Part shown: in pieces, positions 1 through 7,412 of the stretch
Layout of the letters: every line of letters starts with the position of its first letter
Position numbering within the stretch: position 1 is the first letter of the stretch
Source of the DNA: Porphyromonas canoris
Lineage (GTDB): Bacteria; Bacteroidota; Bacteroidia; Bacteroidales; Porphyromonadaceae
DNA: 64,000 nucleotides
Direction: 5' to 3'
Assembly: GCF_000769115.1 (NCBI RefSeq)
Contig: NZ_JQZV01000013.1
Coordinates: 163,602-227,601 of the forward strand
Position numbers and translations under genes: made by a program
Notes under the pieces: generated by a model
Seen by the model: only the letters and a program-made list of their open reading frames with translations
What the model was told of the DNA's origin: nothing
Databases searched by the model: none

Positions 1-1
1 G

Positions 2-310
2 CTTTCCGATAATGGAAAAAGGCGTATGGAAATCATGACGGAGAGTACCGATGGATTCTTTATCGCAGAGCAGGATCTCAAGCTTCGCGGGCAAGGAGAT
101 TTGGAAGGGACGCAGCAGAGTGGTGTGGGTGGAGTGCTCAAAATGGCAAATCTGGCAAAGGATGGACGGATTGTACAGTTCGTCTCCAATCTGATAGATG
201 AAATCTTGAGTAAAGATCCGACGCTGACGGCTGATCCTCTCAATGCACCGTTGCATAAAACACTCTCCGAATACATGGAGAAAAACAGAGACTGGGGGCA
301 GATCAGTTAG
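2..310 (+). CDS. recG: ATP-dependent DNA helicase RecG, C-terminal fragment
   Basis: The gene enters from before the window; the frame is open from base 2, so the ATG at 26 is internal. The visible 102 residues carry the RecG C-terminal signature: RRMEIMTESTDGFFIAEQDL followed by KLRGQGDLEGTQQSG, the end of helicase domain 2 and the segment that couples ATP hydrolysis to branch migration. RecG remodels stalled replication forks and Holliday junctions. The protein ends normally at TAG (308-310). No transcription terminator is obvious; a phased repeat array begins about 80 bases downstream. The family assignment is strong even though the Walker motifs lie outside the window. Confidence 0.9.
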   Translation, partial: LSDNGKRRMEIMTESTDGFFIAEQDLKLRGQGDLEGTQQSGVGGVLKMANLAKDGRIVQFVSNLIDEILSKDPTLTADPLNAPLHKTLSEYMEKNRDWGQIS

Positions 311-393
311 TCTCATTTCTATTTCTCTTCTCTTGAGAGGTTGATTGCCGTTTCTTGCATTGTCAATTATCGTTAGAAGAGTTTCGAAAAAAA

Positions 394-502
394 GTACCTA
401 ATCTTTTTGGGAAAGTACCTAATCTTTTTGGAAAAAGTACCTAATCTTTTTTGGAGAAGCACTAAAGGTTTTGGGTAAAAGCACTAAAGGTATTTGTCGT
501 TT
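394..502. repeat. Phased 21/22-base array with two core types
   Basis: Five units start at 394, 415, 437, 459 and 481 (steps 21, 22, 22, 22). The first three have the core GTACCTAATC followed by a T-run and GGAAA-type tail; the last two switch to GCACTAAAGG followed by TTTTGG and an A-run. The period survives the change of core. The second core is identical to that of the array at the right end of the window. It lies in the 311-661 gap between recG and the lipoprotein pair; the rest of the gap holds only the promoter at 584-614. Confidence 0.85.
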
Positions 503-583
503 TGTCCGGAGATAATTTTTTCTTTTGTTTATACTCTGAAATAAAGGAAGGGGGAGGAAGCCGGGCTTGAAGCCTTTGTGAAT

Positions 584-614
584 TTTGATTTTTAGAAGAA
601 ATGCTTTACCTTTG
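584..614 (+). promoter_or_regulatory. Bacteroidota-type promoter of the lipoprotein pair
   Basis: TTTG at 584-587, 19 bases, then TACCTTTG at 607-614, matching the Bacteroidota sigma consensus (-33 TTTG, -7 TAnnTTTG). The start codon of the first lipoprotein follows after a leader of roughly 45 bases. Confidence 0.75.
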
Positions 615-667
615 AGAGGAAGACACACAGCGTGAACACGTTATAAACCTTTAAAGAATAAATGATC

Positions 668-1045
668 ATGAAAAAATTACTAACATCTTTTGTGTTTCTC
701 CTGTTGGCTACACTTGCTGCCGGCTGCGTCAATTTTGGAGACATCGACTCACAGCGGTCTTTAACGCAGGGAGAATTGGTAGGTCGGCAGATACAGATGA
801 TTGTAAAGACCAAGAACATCCGCTATTTCCATTTTGCAGATTTACCTGATCACGAACAGAGAGCACACAGGTTTACGGTCAATAGAAATATGCTGGTCTA
901 TAAACCTTACAACGGGGAGAATGAGCAGATTTATGTCAGCCTTGAAGGCGTGAAGGGACTCCGTATCGAGCTGGCACACTCTTCCTATCCGGATGATGCA
1001 AGAAGTGTCTGGAGCATAGGTCTCCTATATGACGATCATAAGTGA
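668..1045 (+). CDS. Small lipoprotein, paralogue of the next gene
   Basis: Not assigned to a named family. The 125-residue product has a classic lipoprotein signal: MKK, a hydrophobic stretch and the lipobox LAAGC with acylated Cys20 when read from 668; the ATG at 662 would add only Met-Ile. After the Cys come acidic residues and a compact domain containing GELVGRQI, a YFHFAD motif and NRNMLVYKP. It shares these blocks with the neighbour at 1109-1498, so the two arose by tandem duplication. A good promoter lies just upstream (584-614) and the pair is probably co-transcribed. An envelope location is inferred from the signal; the function is unknown. Confidence 0.75.
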   Translation: MKKLLTSFVFLLLATLAAGCVNFGDIDSQRSLTQGELVGRQIQMIVKTKNIRYFHFADLPDHEQRAHRFTVNRNMLVYKPYNGENEQIYVSLEGVKGLRIELAHSSYPDDARSVWSIGLLYDDHK

Positions 1046-1108
1046 TAGAGTGCCTTCTTGCAGTGTTTGAACATTTTGTAATCCATCTAATAAAAACAGA
1101 AAGTAGTC

Positions 1109-1498
1109 ATGAAAAAGATATTTTCCATTATCGCAACTTTTGTTGCCATTGTTGCTTTTACAACCGGTTGTGCCAACTTTGGAAATACTCAAGATCCTCC
1201 TCTCACACCCGGAGAACTTATCGCAGATCAAATCTTTGAAATTTCCAGAAGACATCAGATAGACTTCTTTCACTTCTCGGACAAAGGACCTATGGGAATG
1301 GAAGCAAGGCGATTCGGACTCAGAGGCAACATGATCTCTTACAAACCCGATATAGAATCCGATGTTATCGAATACAGAAGCCTTGAAGATGTTATTCAGA
1401 TTCGGATAGAAAGAGCTCGCTCTCCCTATTTGGATACTCCAAAAAGCGTCAAAAGTATAGGACTTGTGTTTCGAGACAGAATAAAATCACAAGAATAA
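1109..1498 (+). CDS. Small lipoprotein, tandem paralogue
   Basis: 129 residues with the signal MKKIFSIIATF, lipobox FTTGC and acylated Cys21. It aligns by eye with the preceding lipoprotein over its whole length: LTPGELIADQI against LTQGELVGRQI, DFFHFSD against RYFHFAD, RGNMISYKP against NRNMLVYKP, and a common ending with SVKSIGLVF against SVWSIGLLY. The 63-base spacing and common direction suggest one transcript. The HIT gene follows after 26 bases and might be co-transcribed. No catalytic motif is visible; function unknown. Confidence 0.75.
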   Translation: MKKIFSIIATFVAIVAFTTGCANFGNTQDPPLTPGELIADQIFEISRRHQIDFFHFSDKGPMGMEARRFGLRGNMISYKPDIESDVIEYRSLEDVIQIRIERARSPYLDTPKSVKSIGLVFRDRIKSQE

Positions 1499-1524
1499 AT
1501 TCAGTTAAACATGTACATATATAT

Positions 1525-1935
1525 ATGTCATCTATTTTTACCAAAATAATCAACGGAGAAATTCCTTGCCATAAAGTAGCCGAGACAGAGCATTATTTTG
1601 CTTTCTTGGACATAGCTCCTTTTGTAGAAGCCCATACGTTAGTGATTCCAAAAAGAGAAGTGGATTACATTTTTGACCTGACGGATGAAGAGCTATCGGG
1701 ACTTATATGCTTTGCTAAAAGAGTGGCAAAAGCAATAGAAGAAGTAACAGGATGTCCTCGGATGGCATTGGCTGTTATGGGACTCGAAGTGCCACATGCG
1801 CATATTCATCTTGGTCCTATACGTTCAGAAGGAGATTTTCGCCCTGAGAATAGGGCTAAGACTCCTCCTACATCGGACGAATTAGCTGAGACAGCTCGAA
1901 AGATTCGATCCGTGTACGAGCGAGACAATAGATGA
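1525..1935 (+). CDS. HIT-family nucleotide-binding hydrolase
   Basis: 136 residues, the normal length for a branch I HIT (HINT-like) protein. The N-terminus FTKIINGEIPCHKVAE and the histidine triad in VPHAHIHLGP (His-x-His-x-His) near residue 90 are diagnostic. HINT enzymes cleave nucleoside phosphoramidates and lysyl- or acyl-adenylates; the in vivo substrate here is not deducible. The ATG at 1525 is the first good start, 26 bases after the lipoprotein stop. A rho-independent terminator follows at 1997-2038, shared with the convergent rnhA. Confidence 0.9.
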   Translation: MSSIFTKIINGEIPCHKVAETEHYFAFLDIAPFVEAHTLVIPKREVDYIFDLTDEELSGLICFAKRVAKAIEEVTGCPRMALAVMGLEVPHAHIHLGPIRSEGDFRPENRAKTPPTSDELAETARKIRSVYERDNR

Positions 1936-1996
1936 TGTATTGTTCTACTTTTTACGAAGAAGGCCTTCATTATTGAAGATCCGCAAAGGATTATAA

Positions 1997-2038
1997 AAGG
2001 CATTGGGATTAGGGGATGATCTCAATGCCTTCTTTTTT
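1997..2038. terminator. Terminator between HIT gene and rnhA
   Basis: AAGGCATTGGGAT pairs with ATCTCAATGCCTT with one mismatch, followed by a T-run at 2033-2038 in the plus direction. It sits between converging genes. Confidence 0.8.
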
Positions 2039-2061
2039 CTCTGAAAGGGATAGTTGCAGCA

Positions 2062-2721
2062 CTATTTCCTGCCATAATCTGCCGGGATCTCACCCCAGCG
2101 ATCCGTCTCCCATTTCAATATTTTATACTTGGACAGGTCGTGGGTTCGTAACCACTCTTCGGCTCTTCGGATATGGCTCCAGAGTAGCTCTGTTTTACTG
2201 TTTTTTGCAAGCTTGGACCCGCACTCTTTTTTGCGAATCCACACCATCGCAGTTCTGCTGTCAGAGTATATTGTGAAGTTATGTCCCTGCTGCTCCATCC
2301 ATGCCAAAGCATGCACAATGGCAAGAAACTCTCCTATATTATTTGTACCACAAGGATAGACTTTACTTGAAAAAACAGACTCTCCGGTAGATGTCCATAC
2401 TCCTCTGTACTCCATTTTGCCGGGACTTCCGGAGCATGCCGCATCTACGGCAATACTTTGCCACTCCACCTCCTGCTCTTTTGTCCTTTCTTGTGAGATG
2501 CTGTTTGTTTTTCTTTCTGTTGAGGATCGTTTCGTAGAAAGGTATGCACTCGCCCCTGCTTCCAATATAGCCTCTGCTTCCTGCTCGCTTATATCCTCAA
2601 AAGATTTGTACTTCGCACCATCTACCCCGATTACCTCTTTTTTGCAGTCGTTCCACGAAAGATAAATCCCCGGAGTCCTGCCACTCCAGACTATGTAAGT
2701 CTTCTTGCTTTTTTGTTTCAT
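2062..2721 (-). CDS. rnhA: Ribonuclease H1 with N-terminal hybrid-binding (viroplasmin-like) domain
   Basis: 219 residues in two domains. Residues 5-50 (YIVWSGRTPGIYLSWNDC, SFEDISEQEAEAIL) form the viroplasmin/caulimovirus-type RNA-DNA hybrid-binding domain found in many RNase HI proteins of Bacteroidota. The catalytic domain follows with the acidic residues in IAVDAAC, NNIGEFLAI, IYSDSRTA and the terminal IPADYG. It removes RNA from RNA:DNA hybrids such as R-loops and primers. It lies 6 bases downstream of the thiamine pyrophosphokinase gene, so the two form an operon with no evident functional link. Confidence 0.9.
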   Translation of the reverse strand: MKQKSKKTYIVWSGRTPGIYLSWNDCKKEVIGVDGAKYKSFEDISEQEAEAILEAGASAYLSTKRSSTERKTNSISQERTKEQEVEWQSIAVDAACSGSPGKMEYRGVWTSTGESVFSSKVYPCGTNNIGEFLAIVHALAWMEQQGHNFTIYSDSRTAMVWIRKKECGSKLAKNSKTELLWSHIRRAEEWLRTHDLSKYKILKWETDRWGEIPADYGRK

Positions 2722-2727
2722 CCCGAA

Positions 2728-3387
2728 TCAATCTTTTACCTCATTGGCAACATAGACTATGACAGGATGAGAAGAGCGGATAACAAACTCTTCACCAACG
2801 GATTCATTGAGAGATGCTTGCCAGAGAGCAGAAAATCCTTGTTCTTCTATCTCATATAGAAGACCTTTTGTGGAGAAAGGCTTTTCGGTAATGGGAAATA
2901 GTGAAATCTGCTGCTTAGGTCTTACTCTGAAAGTGATATTTCCTACAACGGGAAAGAAAGAACCATAATCACTCACCATACAGACATTCATTCCCATACG
3001 TCTGTACTCCTCTAAAAGAAAGATATTGGCGATAGTGTGATCCTCTCTCAATCCGGTCGCTCCAACTATCATCACCTCACTCCATCCTCTTTCTTTACAG
3101 CAGATTACTGCTTTGGTAAGGTCATTGGTCTCTTGATCGGCTATTTGGACAAATAGTTCTCCATACTTCCTCATTATTTCGGCAGGAATCGAGTCTCCAT
3201 CCCCAACGATGAGTTTAGGATCAAGAGCCGTGTCTGTAAGTAGGTGTTTTGAAGCTCCATCGCAGATGATCAGGTTGGGAGAGTCATAGAGAAACTGTCT
3301 CACTGCCGGAGATTCAGGATACTCTCCTTGTGCCAGAATTATTGCAGAAGGAGATAAAGCAGATAAAGAGGTATCTATAAGGTTCAT
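2728..3387 (-). CDS. thiN: Thiamine pyrophosphokinase
   Basis: 219 residues, typical length. Motifs are IICDGASKHLL, LIVGDGDSI and QETNDLTKAVICC, which form the ATP/Mg and thiamine site of the TPK fold, and GATGLREDHTIANIFLL. It converts free thiamine plus ATP to thiamine diphosphate (TPP). This complements the de novo route of the window: thiL at 5960-6940 phosphorylates thiamine monophosphate and the thi operon at 52.4-59.1 kb makes it. The C-terminal half is a small beta domain. The start at 3387 is preceded by a -7 box at 3407-3414. No TPP riboswitch is visible in front of it. Confidence 0.9.
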   Translation of the reverse strand: MNLIDTSLSALSPSAIILAQGEYPESPAVRQFLYDSPNLIICDGASKHLLTDTALDPKLIVGDGDSIPAEIMRKYGELFVQIADQETNDLTKAVICCKERGWSEVMIVGATGLREDHTIANIFLLEEYRRMGMNVCMVSDYGSFFPVVGNITFRVRPKQQISLFPITEKPFSTKGLLYEIEEQGFSALWQASLNESVGEEFVIRSSHPVIVYVANEVKD

Positions 3388-3406
3388 GCTTCAAAATATT
3401 AGGTCT

Positions 3407-3414
3407 CAAAGGTA
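3407..3414 (-). promoter_or_regulatory. -7 box for thiN-rnhA
   Basis: TACCTTTG on the minus strand, about 20 bases upstream of the thiN start. No convincing -33 TTTG at the right distance. Confidence 0.5.
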
Positions 3415-3456
3415 GCCATTTCCTATAAAAATTTAGGAATGTCAAAATATATTTTC

Positions 3457-3464
3457 TATCTTTG
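3457..3464 (+). promoter_or_regulatory. -7 box for pepD
   Basis: TATCTTTG matches TAnnTTTG; the pepD ATG is about 80 bases downstream. The divergent thiN -7 box is some 45 bases away. No clear -33 element. Confidence 0.5.
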
Positions 3465-3544
3465 AAACGTTCGGATAACAGGGTTTTTACACTCTTTTTT
3501 ATCCACAATTAACGCTCATACTTAAAACCATTAACCTCATATTT

Positions 3545-4999
3545 ATGGCACAAGAGATTAAAAATCTGAAACCACAGTCTGTTTGGTCTTATTTCTACGA
3601 CCTTACACAAATTCCTCGTCCTACCGGTCAGGTAAAGGAAGTCTGCGACTATCTTCTTCGGATAGGTAAGGAGATTGGGGTGGAAGTACAACAAGATGCA
3701 GTAGGCAATGTCATCATGCGTAAGCCGGCATCTCCCGGATATGAATCGAGAAAAGTGGTAACGCTGCAATCTCACGTAGATATGGTTCCACAGAAAAATA
3801 GTGGTACTCCTCACGATTTCAGCAAAGATCCTATTGATGCTTATGTCGATGGCGAATGGGTAAAGGCAAAAGGAACTACTCTTGGTGCGGATAACGGTAT
3901 CGGGGTCGCTTATGCTTTAGCCGTTATGGCAGATAAGAGTCTCGTGCATGGCCCGTTGGAAGCTCTCTTTACAATTGATGAAGAGGTCGGAATGGTTGGT
4001 GCTTTCGGGCTACAACCCGGATTCAGCAAAGGAGATATTCTTTTGAATCTCGACTCTGAGGAAGAAGGCAATCTTTATATTGGATGTGCCGGAGGCATAG
4101 ATGTCGGAGCTACTCTCAGCTACGAAGACAATCAGCCTGTTCCGGAAGGCGATATCGCTGTGGAGATTATTCTGAATGGTCTTAAAGGCGGACACTCCGG
4201 AGTAGATATCCATTTGGGTAGAGCAAACGCCAACAAGCTGATGTTCCGCTTTCTCAAGAAGATAGTGGAAGATCTTGGTGTATGTGTCTCTTTTGTAGAA
4301 GGAGGCTCCCTCAGAAATGCCATTCCTCGTGAGTGTCGTGCTATCGTAACTCTTCCGGAGGAAGATGCAGATATGCTATGGGAAGCTGTGTCGGACTATC
4401 GAGACCTTTATAATAGGGAGTATCACGGAATAGAGAACGAAGTAAGGTTGGAAGCACACAAGTGCGAACTTCCCAAACAGATAGTACCGAGAGAGATACA
4501 GGACAATGTTATCCATGCCGTAGAGGCAGTGCAGAATGGAGTTGTAACCATGTTACACGACTTCCCCGATACAGTGGAAAGTTCATCCAATCTTGCCTAT
4601 CTCAGACTTGGTAATGGAGAGTTGGATGTGAAGTTTCTTACCAGAAGCTCTTCGGATAGCCGCAAGATGATGGTGGCATCCTCTATCGAAAGTGCTTTCG
4701 CTCTTATCGGGGCAAAAGTGGAGATGAGCGCAAGCTATTCCGGATGGCAGCCCAATGCGGAGTCTTACGTGATGGATGTCATGAGAGATACCTACACCAA
4801 GATGTTTGGAGAAGCTCCGGGAGTAAAGGTGATGCACGCAGGTTTGGAGTGCGGTATCCTTCAGGGAGTCATGCCGGATATGGACATGATCTCCTTTGGT
4901 CCTGAAATCCGTCATCCTCACTCACCGGATGAGAAAGTAAATATCCCAAGTGTGGAAAGAGTCTATAACTATCTTGTAGAAGCTCTCAAAGCACTTTAA
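3545..4999 (+). CDS. pepD: Aminoacyl-histidine dipeptidase (peptidase family M20C)
   Basis: 484 residues, the usual length of Xaa-His dipeptidase PepD. Family motifs are VTLQSHVDMVPQK (metal-binding His and Asp), TTLGADNGIGVAYALA, the catalytic DEEVGMVGAFGL and a metal-binding LDSEEEG. A lid-domain segment GLKGGHSGVDIHLGRANA and the C-terminal HAGLECGIL and SFGPEIRHPHSPDE complete the site. A cytosolic di-zinc enzyme that releases amino acids from dipeptides, fitting an organism that lives on peptides. It is monocistronic, with its own -7 box upstream and a strong hairpin 27 bases after the stop. Confidence 0.93.
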   Translation: MAQEIKNLKPQSVWSYFYDLTQIPRPTGQVKEVCDYLLRIGKEIGVEVQQDAVGNVIMRKPASPGYESRKVVTLQSHVDMVPQKNSGTPHDFSKDPIDAYVDGEWVKAKGTTLGADNGIGVAYALAVMADKSLVHGPLEALFTIDEEVGMVGAFGLQPGFSKGDILLNLDSEEEGNLYIGCAGGIDVGATLSYEDNQPVPEGDIAVEIILNGLKGGHSGVDIHLGRANANKLMFRFLKKIVEDLGVCVSFVEGGSLRNAIPRECRAIVTLPEEDADMLWEAVSDYRDLYNREYHGIENEVRLEAHKCELPKQIVPREIQDNVIHAVEAVQNGVVTMLHDFPDTVESSSNLAYLRLGNGELDVKFLTRSSSDSRKMMVASSIESAFALIGAKVEMSASYSGWQPNAESYVMDVMRDTYTKMFGEAPGVKVMHAGLECGILQGVMPDMDMISFGPEIRHPHSPDEKVNIPSVERVYNYLVEALKAL

Positions 5000-5026
5000 C
5001 TCTGAACAGGTCAGACCAAAAATAGA

Positions 5027-5070
5027 TAGAGGCGAACCGAAAAAGACATTGTCATTTCGGTTCGCCTCTA
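5027..5070. terminator. Hairpin after pepD
   Basis: A perfect 16-base stem TAGAGGCGAACCGAAA / TTTCGGTTCGCCTCTA with a 12-base loop. The T-run after it is weak, so it may act as processing site as well as terminator. Confidence 0.65.
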
Positions 5071-5098
5071 TTGTTCGGACTCTCTTTTCGGAATCAAC

Positions 5099-5821
5099 AT
5101 GAAGATACACACTCGTGCCATATCGCTTACCACGGTAAAGTACTCGGACACAAAGTCCATTGCACACCTCTTCACGGAAAATCTCGGATCGGTATCATTT
5201 CAGATTCCTCGTGTGGCAGGCAAGAAAGGCAGTGCTTTTCGTTCGCTGTATGTCCCGCTTTCAGTGGTAGAGTTGGTATATGACCACAAACCATTAAGAC
5301 AGATTCACCTTGTGGGAGAGTTGCAACACCTTCTCATTCCTTCGGCACCATCACGCTCGTTGGTGGCTAACGGAGTTGCTATTTTTCTGACAGAGTTTCT
5401 TCACCGTCTTTTAGCACCCATGCAGGGAGAAGAGCAGGGAGCACTGTTCCGTACAATACTGTCTGCGATAGACGCACTGGATAAAGAACCCGATGTCGTA
5501 CTTGCTTCGCTTCATCTTCATCTTATGGTCAAGCTGTTGGATGATTTCGGTATCGCTCCCGACCATACAGGCTACCGCCCCGGTTATCTCCTGCACAGAG
5601 AAGAGGGCTGCTATGTGTCATCTTTCTCTGCATCCGAACCGGAACGCAACACTTCTCGGTTACTGCATGAGCTACAACAGCATCCTCTTCCTTCTGCCTT
5701 TGCGATGACCCGGGAAGATAGAGGCAGACTGCTCGATCTTTTGCTCTCTTACTATGATATTCATCTCCATAGCATAGGGGATCTTAAGTCCCTGCCTGTC
5801 CTCAAAGAGACCTTCTCTTAA
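5099..5821 (+). CDS. recO: DNA repair protein RecO
   Basis: 240 residues. The N-terminal OB-fold has the RecO pattern: TRAISLTTVKYSDTKSIAHLFTE, then SFQIPRVAGKKGSA. The helical C-terminal domain contains ANGVAIFLTEFLHRLL, LHLHLMVKLLDDFGIAPD and YVSSF. RecO loads RecA on SSB-coated DNA with RecR in gap and recombinational repair. The canonical C-terminal zinc-finger cysteines of some RecO proteins are absent, as is common in Bacteroidota. It stands alone between the pepD hairpin and the thiL promoter. Confidence 0.85.
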   Translation: MKIHTRAISLTTVKYSDTKSIAHLFTENLGSVSFQIPRVAGKKGSAFRSLYVPLSVVELVYDHKPLRQIHLVGELQHLLIPSAPSRSLVANGVAIFLTEFLHRLLAPMQGEEQGALFRTILSAIDALDKEPDVVLASLHLHLMVKLLDDFGIAPDHTGYRPGYLLHREEGCYVSSFSASEPERNTSRLLHELQQHPLPSAFAMTREDRGRLLDLLLSYYDIHLHSIGDLKSLPVLKETFS

Positions 5822-5866
5822 TCTTTTCTCAAGCAACTTCTCTCCTAACCTCTTCCGACAAGAAAA

Positions 5867-5897
5867 TTGCTCAATACTATCTAATTGGCTAATTTTG
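5867..5897 (+). promoter_or_regulatory. Promoter of thiL-dut-sulP-dusB
   Basis: TTG at 5867-5869, 20 bases, TAATTTTG at 5890-5897; the thiL ATG is 62 bases downstream. Confidence 0.6.
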
Positions 5898-5959
5898 CAG
5901 AGAAAAGTCGGAGCTTTCTTTCGGCTTCCGCCAAAGAATAAAAATTCAATCTCTACACC

Positions 5960-6940
5960 ATGCAAATATCAGAAATAGGAGCTAATGCTCTTATAGACAG
6001 ACTTACAGCATCATTTGAAGGCTTTGACAACCGGGACGATGCTGCACTCTTCGACCTTAAAGGTATGGGCGTTACCGCCACGCATCTTATGTTGGAGGGG
6101 GTTCATTTCGATCTTCGCTATATGCCCGTCCATCACTTGGGCTATAAAGCGGTGGCGACCACCCTTTCCAATCTTGCTGCGATGAATGCCACTCCGGCTT
6201 ATATATCCGTTGCCATCGGTGTTACGGCACAGTGGGAGGTGGAAGATTTGGAGACACTCTATAAAGGTATCCGGATTGCAACAGAGCGTTTTGGTGTAAA
6301 GCTCCTCGGTGGAGACACTGCGCCATCCGTGGCAGGCTTTACCATTGCCGTTACAGCCATTGGAAGTGCAGACCCCGACACTGTTGTTTGCAGAAAAGGA
6401 GCAGCCCCCAACGATCTCATTTGCGTATCCGGCAATCTTGGTGCAGCCTATATGGGACTCAAAGCATTGGAACGAGAGCAGGAGGCTTACGATGGCAGTA
6501 GCGACTACAAACACGATCTTGGAGATCGCACCTACCTGTTGGAGCGTCAGCTTACACCTCAACCTCGCTTCGATATTATGGATATGCTCTCTCTTGCAGG
6601 CGTGAAACCCACCTCCATGATAGATGTTACAAAGGGCATCGCAAGAGATTTGCTTGCCCTTTCCCAAGCGTCCGGCGTGGGAATGAAGCTCTACGAGGAG
6701 CGTCTTCCGATAGATTATGAGACCGCTTCCATGGCGGAAGAGATCGGCATCAATGTCTTTTCTGCTGCTCTTTATGGCGGTGAAGATTATGAACTGCTCT
6801 TTACTGTCCCGTTGGGTTTTAAGGATGTGATAGAGCAGATGGAAGGCATTGCCATTGTAGGTTACGTTACGGAGCCGGGCACTCCGGCACTTCTGATAAC
6901 CCAGGATGGAAGGGAAGTGGAGCTGAAAGAACAGGAATAA
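5960..6940 (+). CDS. thiL: Thiamine-monophosphate kinase
   Basis: 326 residues. N-terminal DNRDDAALF, then [33 protein letters not shown], the ATP and Mg site of ThiL in the PurM/SelD fold; [12 protein letters not shown] and VTAIGSAD follow, and the C-terminal half has [23 protein letters not shown] and [12 protein letters not shown]. It phosphorylates TMP to TPP, the last step of the de novo pathway encoded at 52.4-59.1 kb. It heads a tight operon: dut starts 11 bases after its stop, then sulP after 17 and dusB after 20. A good promoter precedes it and no riboswitch is seen. Confidence 0.93.
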   Translation: MQISEIGANALIDRLTASFEGFDNRDDAALFDLKGMGVTATHLMLEGVHFDLRYMPVHHLGYKAVATTLSNLAAMNATPAYISVAIGVTAQWEVEDLETLYKGIRIATERFGVKLLGGDTAPSVAGFTIAVTAIGSADPDTVVCRKGAAPNDLICVSGNLGAAYMGLKALEREQEAYDGSSDYKHDLGDRTYLLERQLTPQPRFDIMDMLSLAGVKPTSMIDVTKGIARDLLALSQASGVGMKLYEERLPIDYETASMAEEIGINVFSAALYGGEDYELLFTVPLGFKDVIEQMEGIAIVGYVTEPGTPALLITQDGREVELKEQE

Positions 6941-6951
6941 CAGACAACAAC

Positions 6952-7395
6952 ATGGATAAAGTGCGTGTGCGCATTGTGCGCAAGACCTTGAACGAACTCC
7001 CCGAATATGGGACACCGGACTCGGCAGGGATGGACGTGAGAGCAAACATAGAAGAGCCTCTTACGCTTCAACCTTTGGAAAGAAGGCTTATCCCCACCGG
7101 GCTGTTTATAGAACTTCCGCGCGGATACGAGGCTCAGATGAGACCCCGAAGCGGTTTGGCTCTCAAGCATGGCATTTCACTTGTCAATACACCGGGCACG
7201 ATAGATGCGGATTATCGTGGAGAGATCGGCATCATTCTCATCAACCTCTCTCAAGGAGCATACACGCTTCAACCGGGAGAGCGAATCTGCCAGATGGTTG
7301 TAGCCCCTTACACGAGAGTGGAGTGGGACGAAGTGGAAAGCCTGACCGACTCGGAGAGAGGAGCAGGAGGGTTCGGACACACAGGTAAAGTATAA
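6952..7395 (+). CDS. dut: dUTP diphosphatase
   Basis: 147 residues, standard for the trimeric enzyme. The five dUTPase motifs are visible in order: [46 protein letters not shown] and the mobile C-terminal arm [12 protein letters not shown]. It hydrolyses dUTP to dUMP and diphosphate, limiting uracil in DNA and feeding dTMP synthesis. It lies second in the thiL operon with short spacers on both sides. Confidence 0.95.
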   Translation: MDKVRVRIVRKTLNELPEYGTPDSAGMDVRANIEEPLTLQPLERRLIPTGLFIELPRGYEAQMRPRSGLALKHGISLVNTPGTIDADYRGEIGIILINLSQGAYTLQPGERICQMVVAPYTRVEWDEVESLTDSERGAGGFGHTGKV

Positions 7396-7412
7396 CGAAT
7401 AAAAGGAGAATC

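Noticed and set aside
419..628. Minus-strand 69-residue frame over the first array
   Set aside because: Made of array repeats and the lipoprotein promoter; no coding evidence.
6011..7045. 344-residue frame antisense to thiL
   Set aside because: Shadow of thiL and dut codon bias; no family features.
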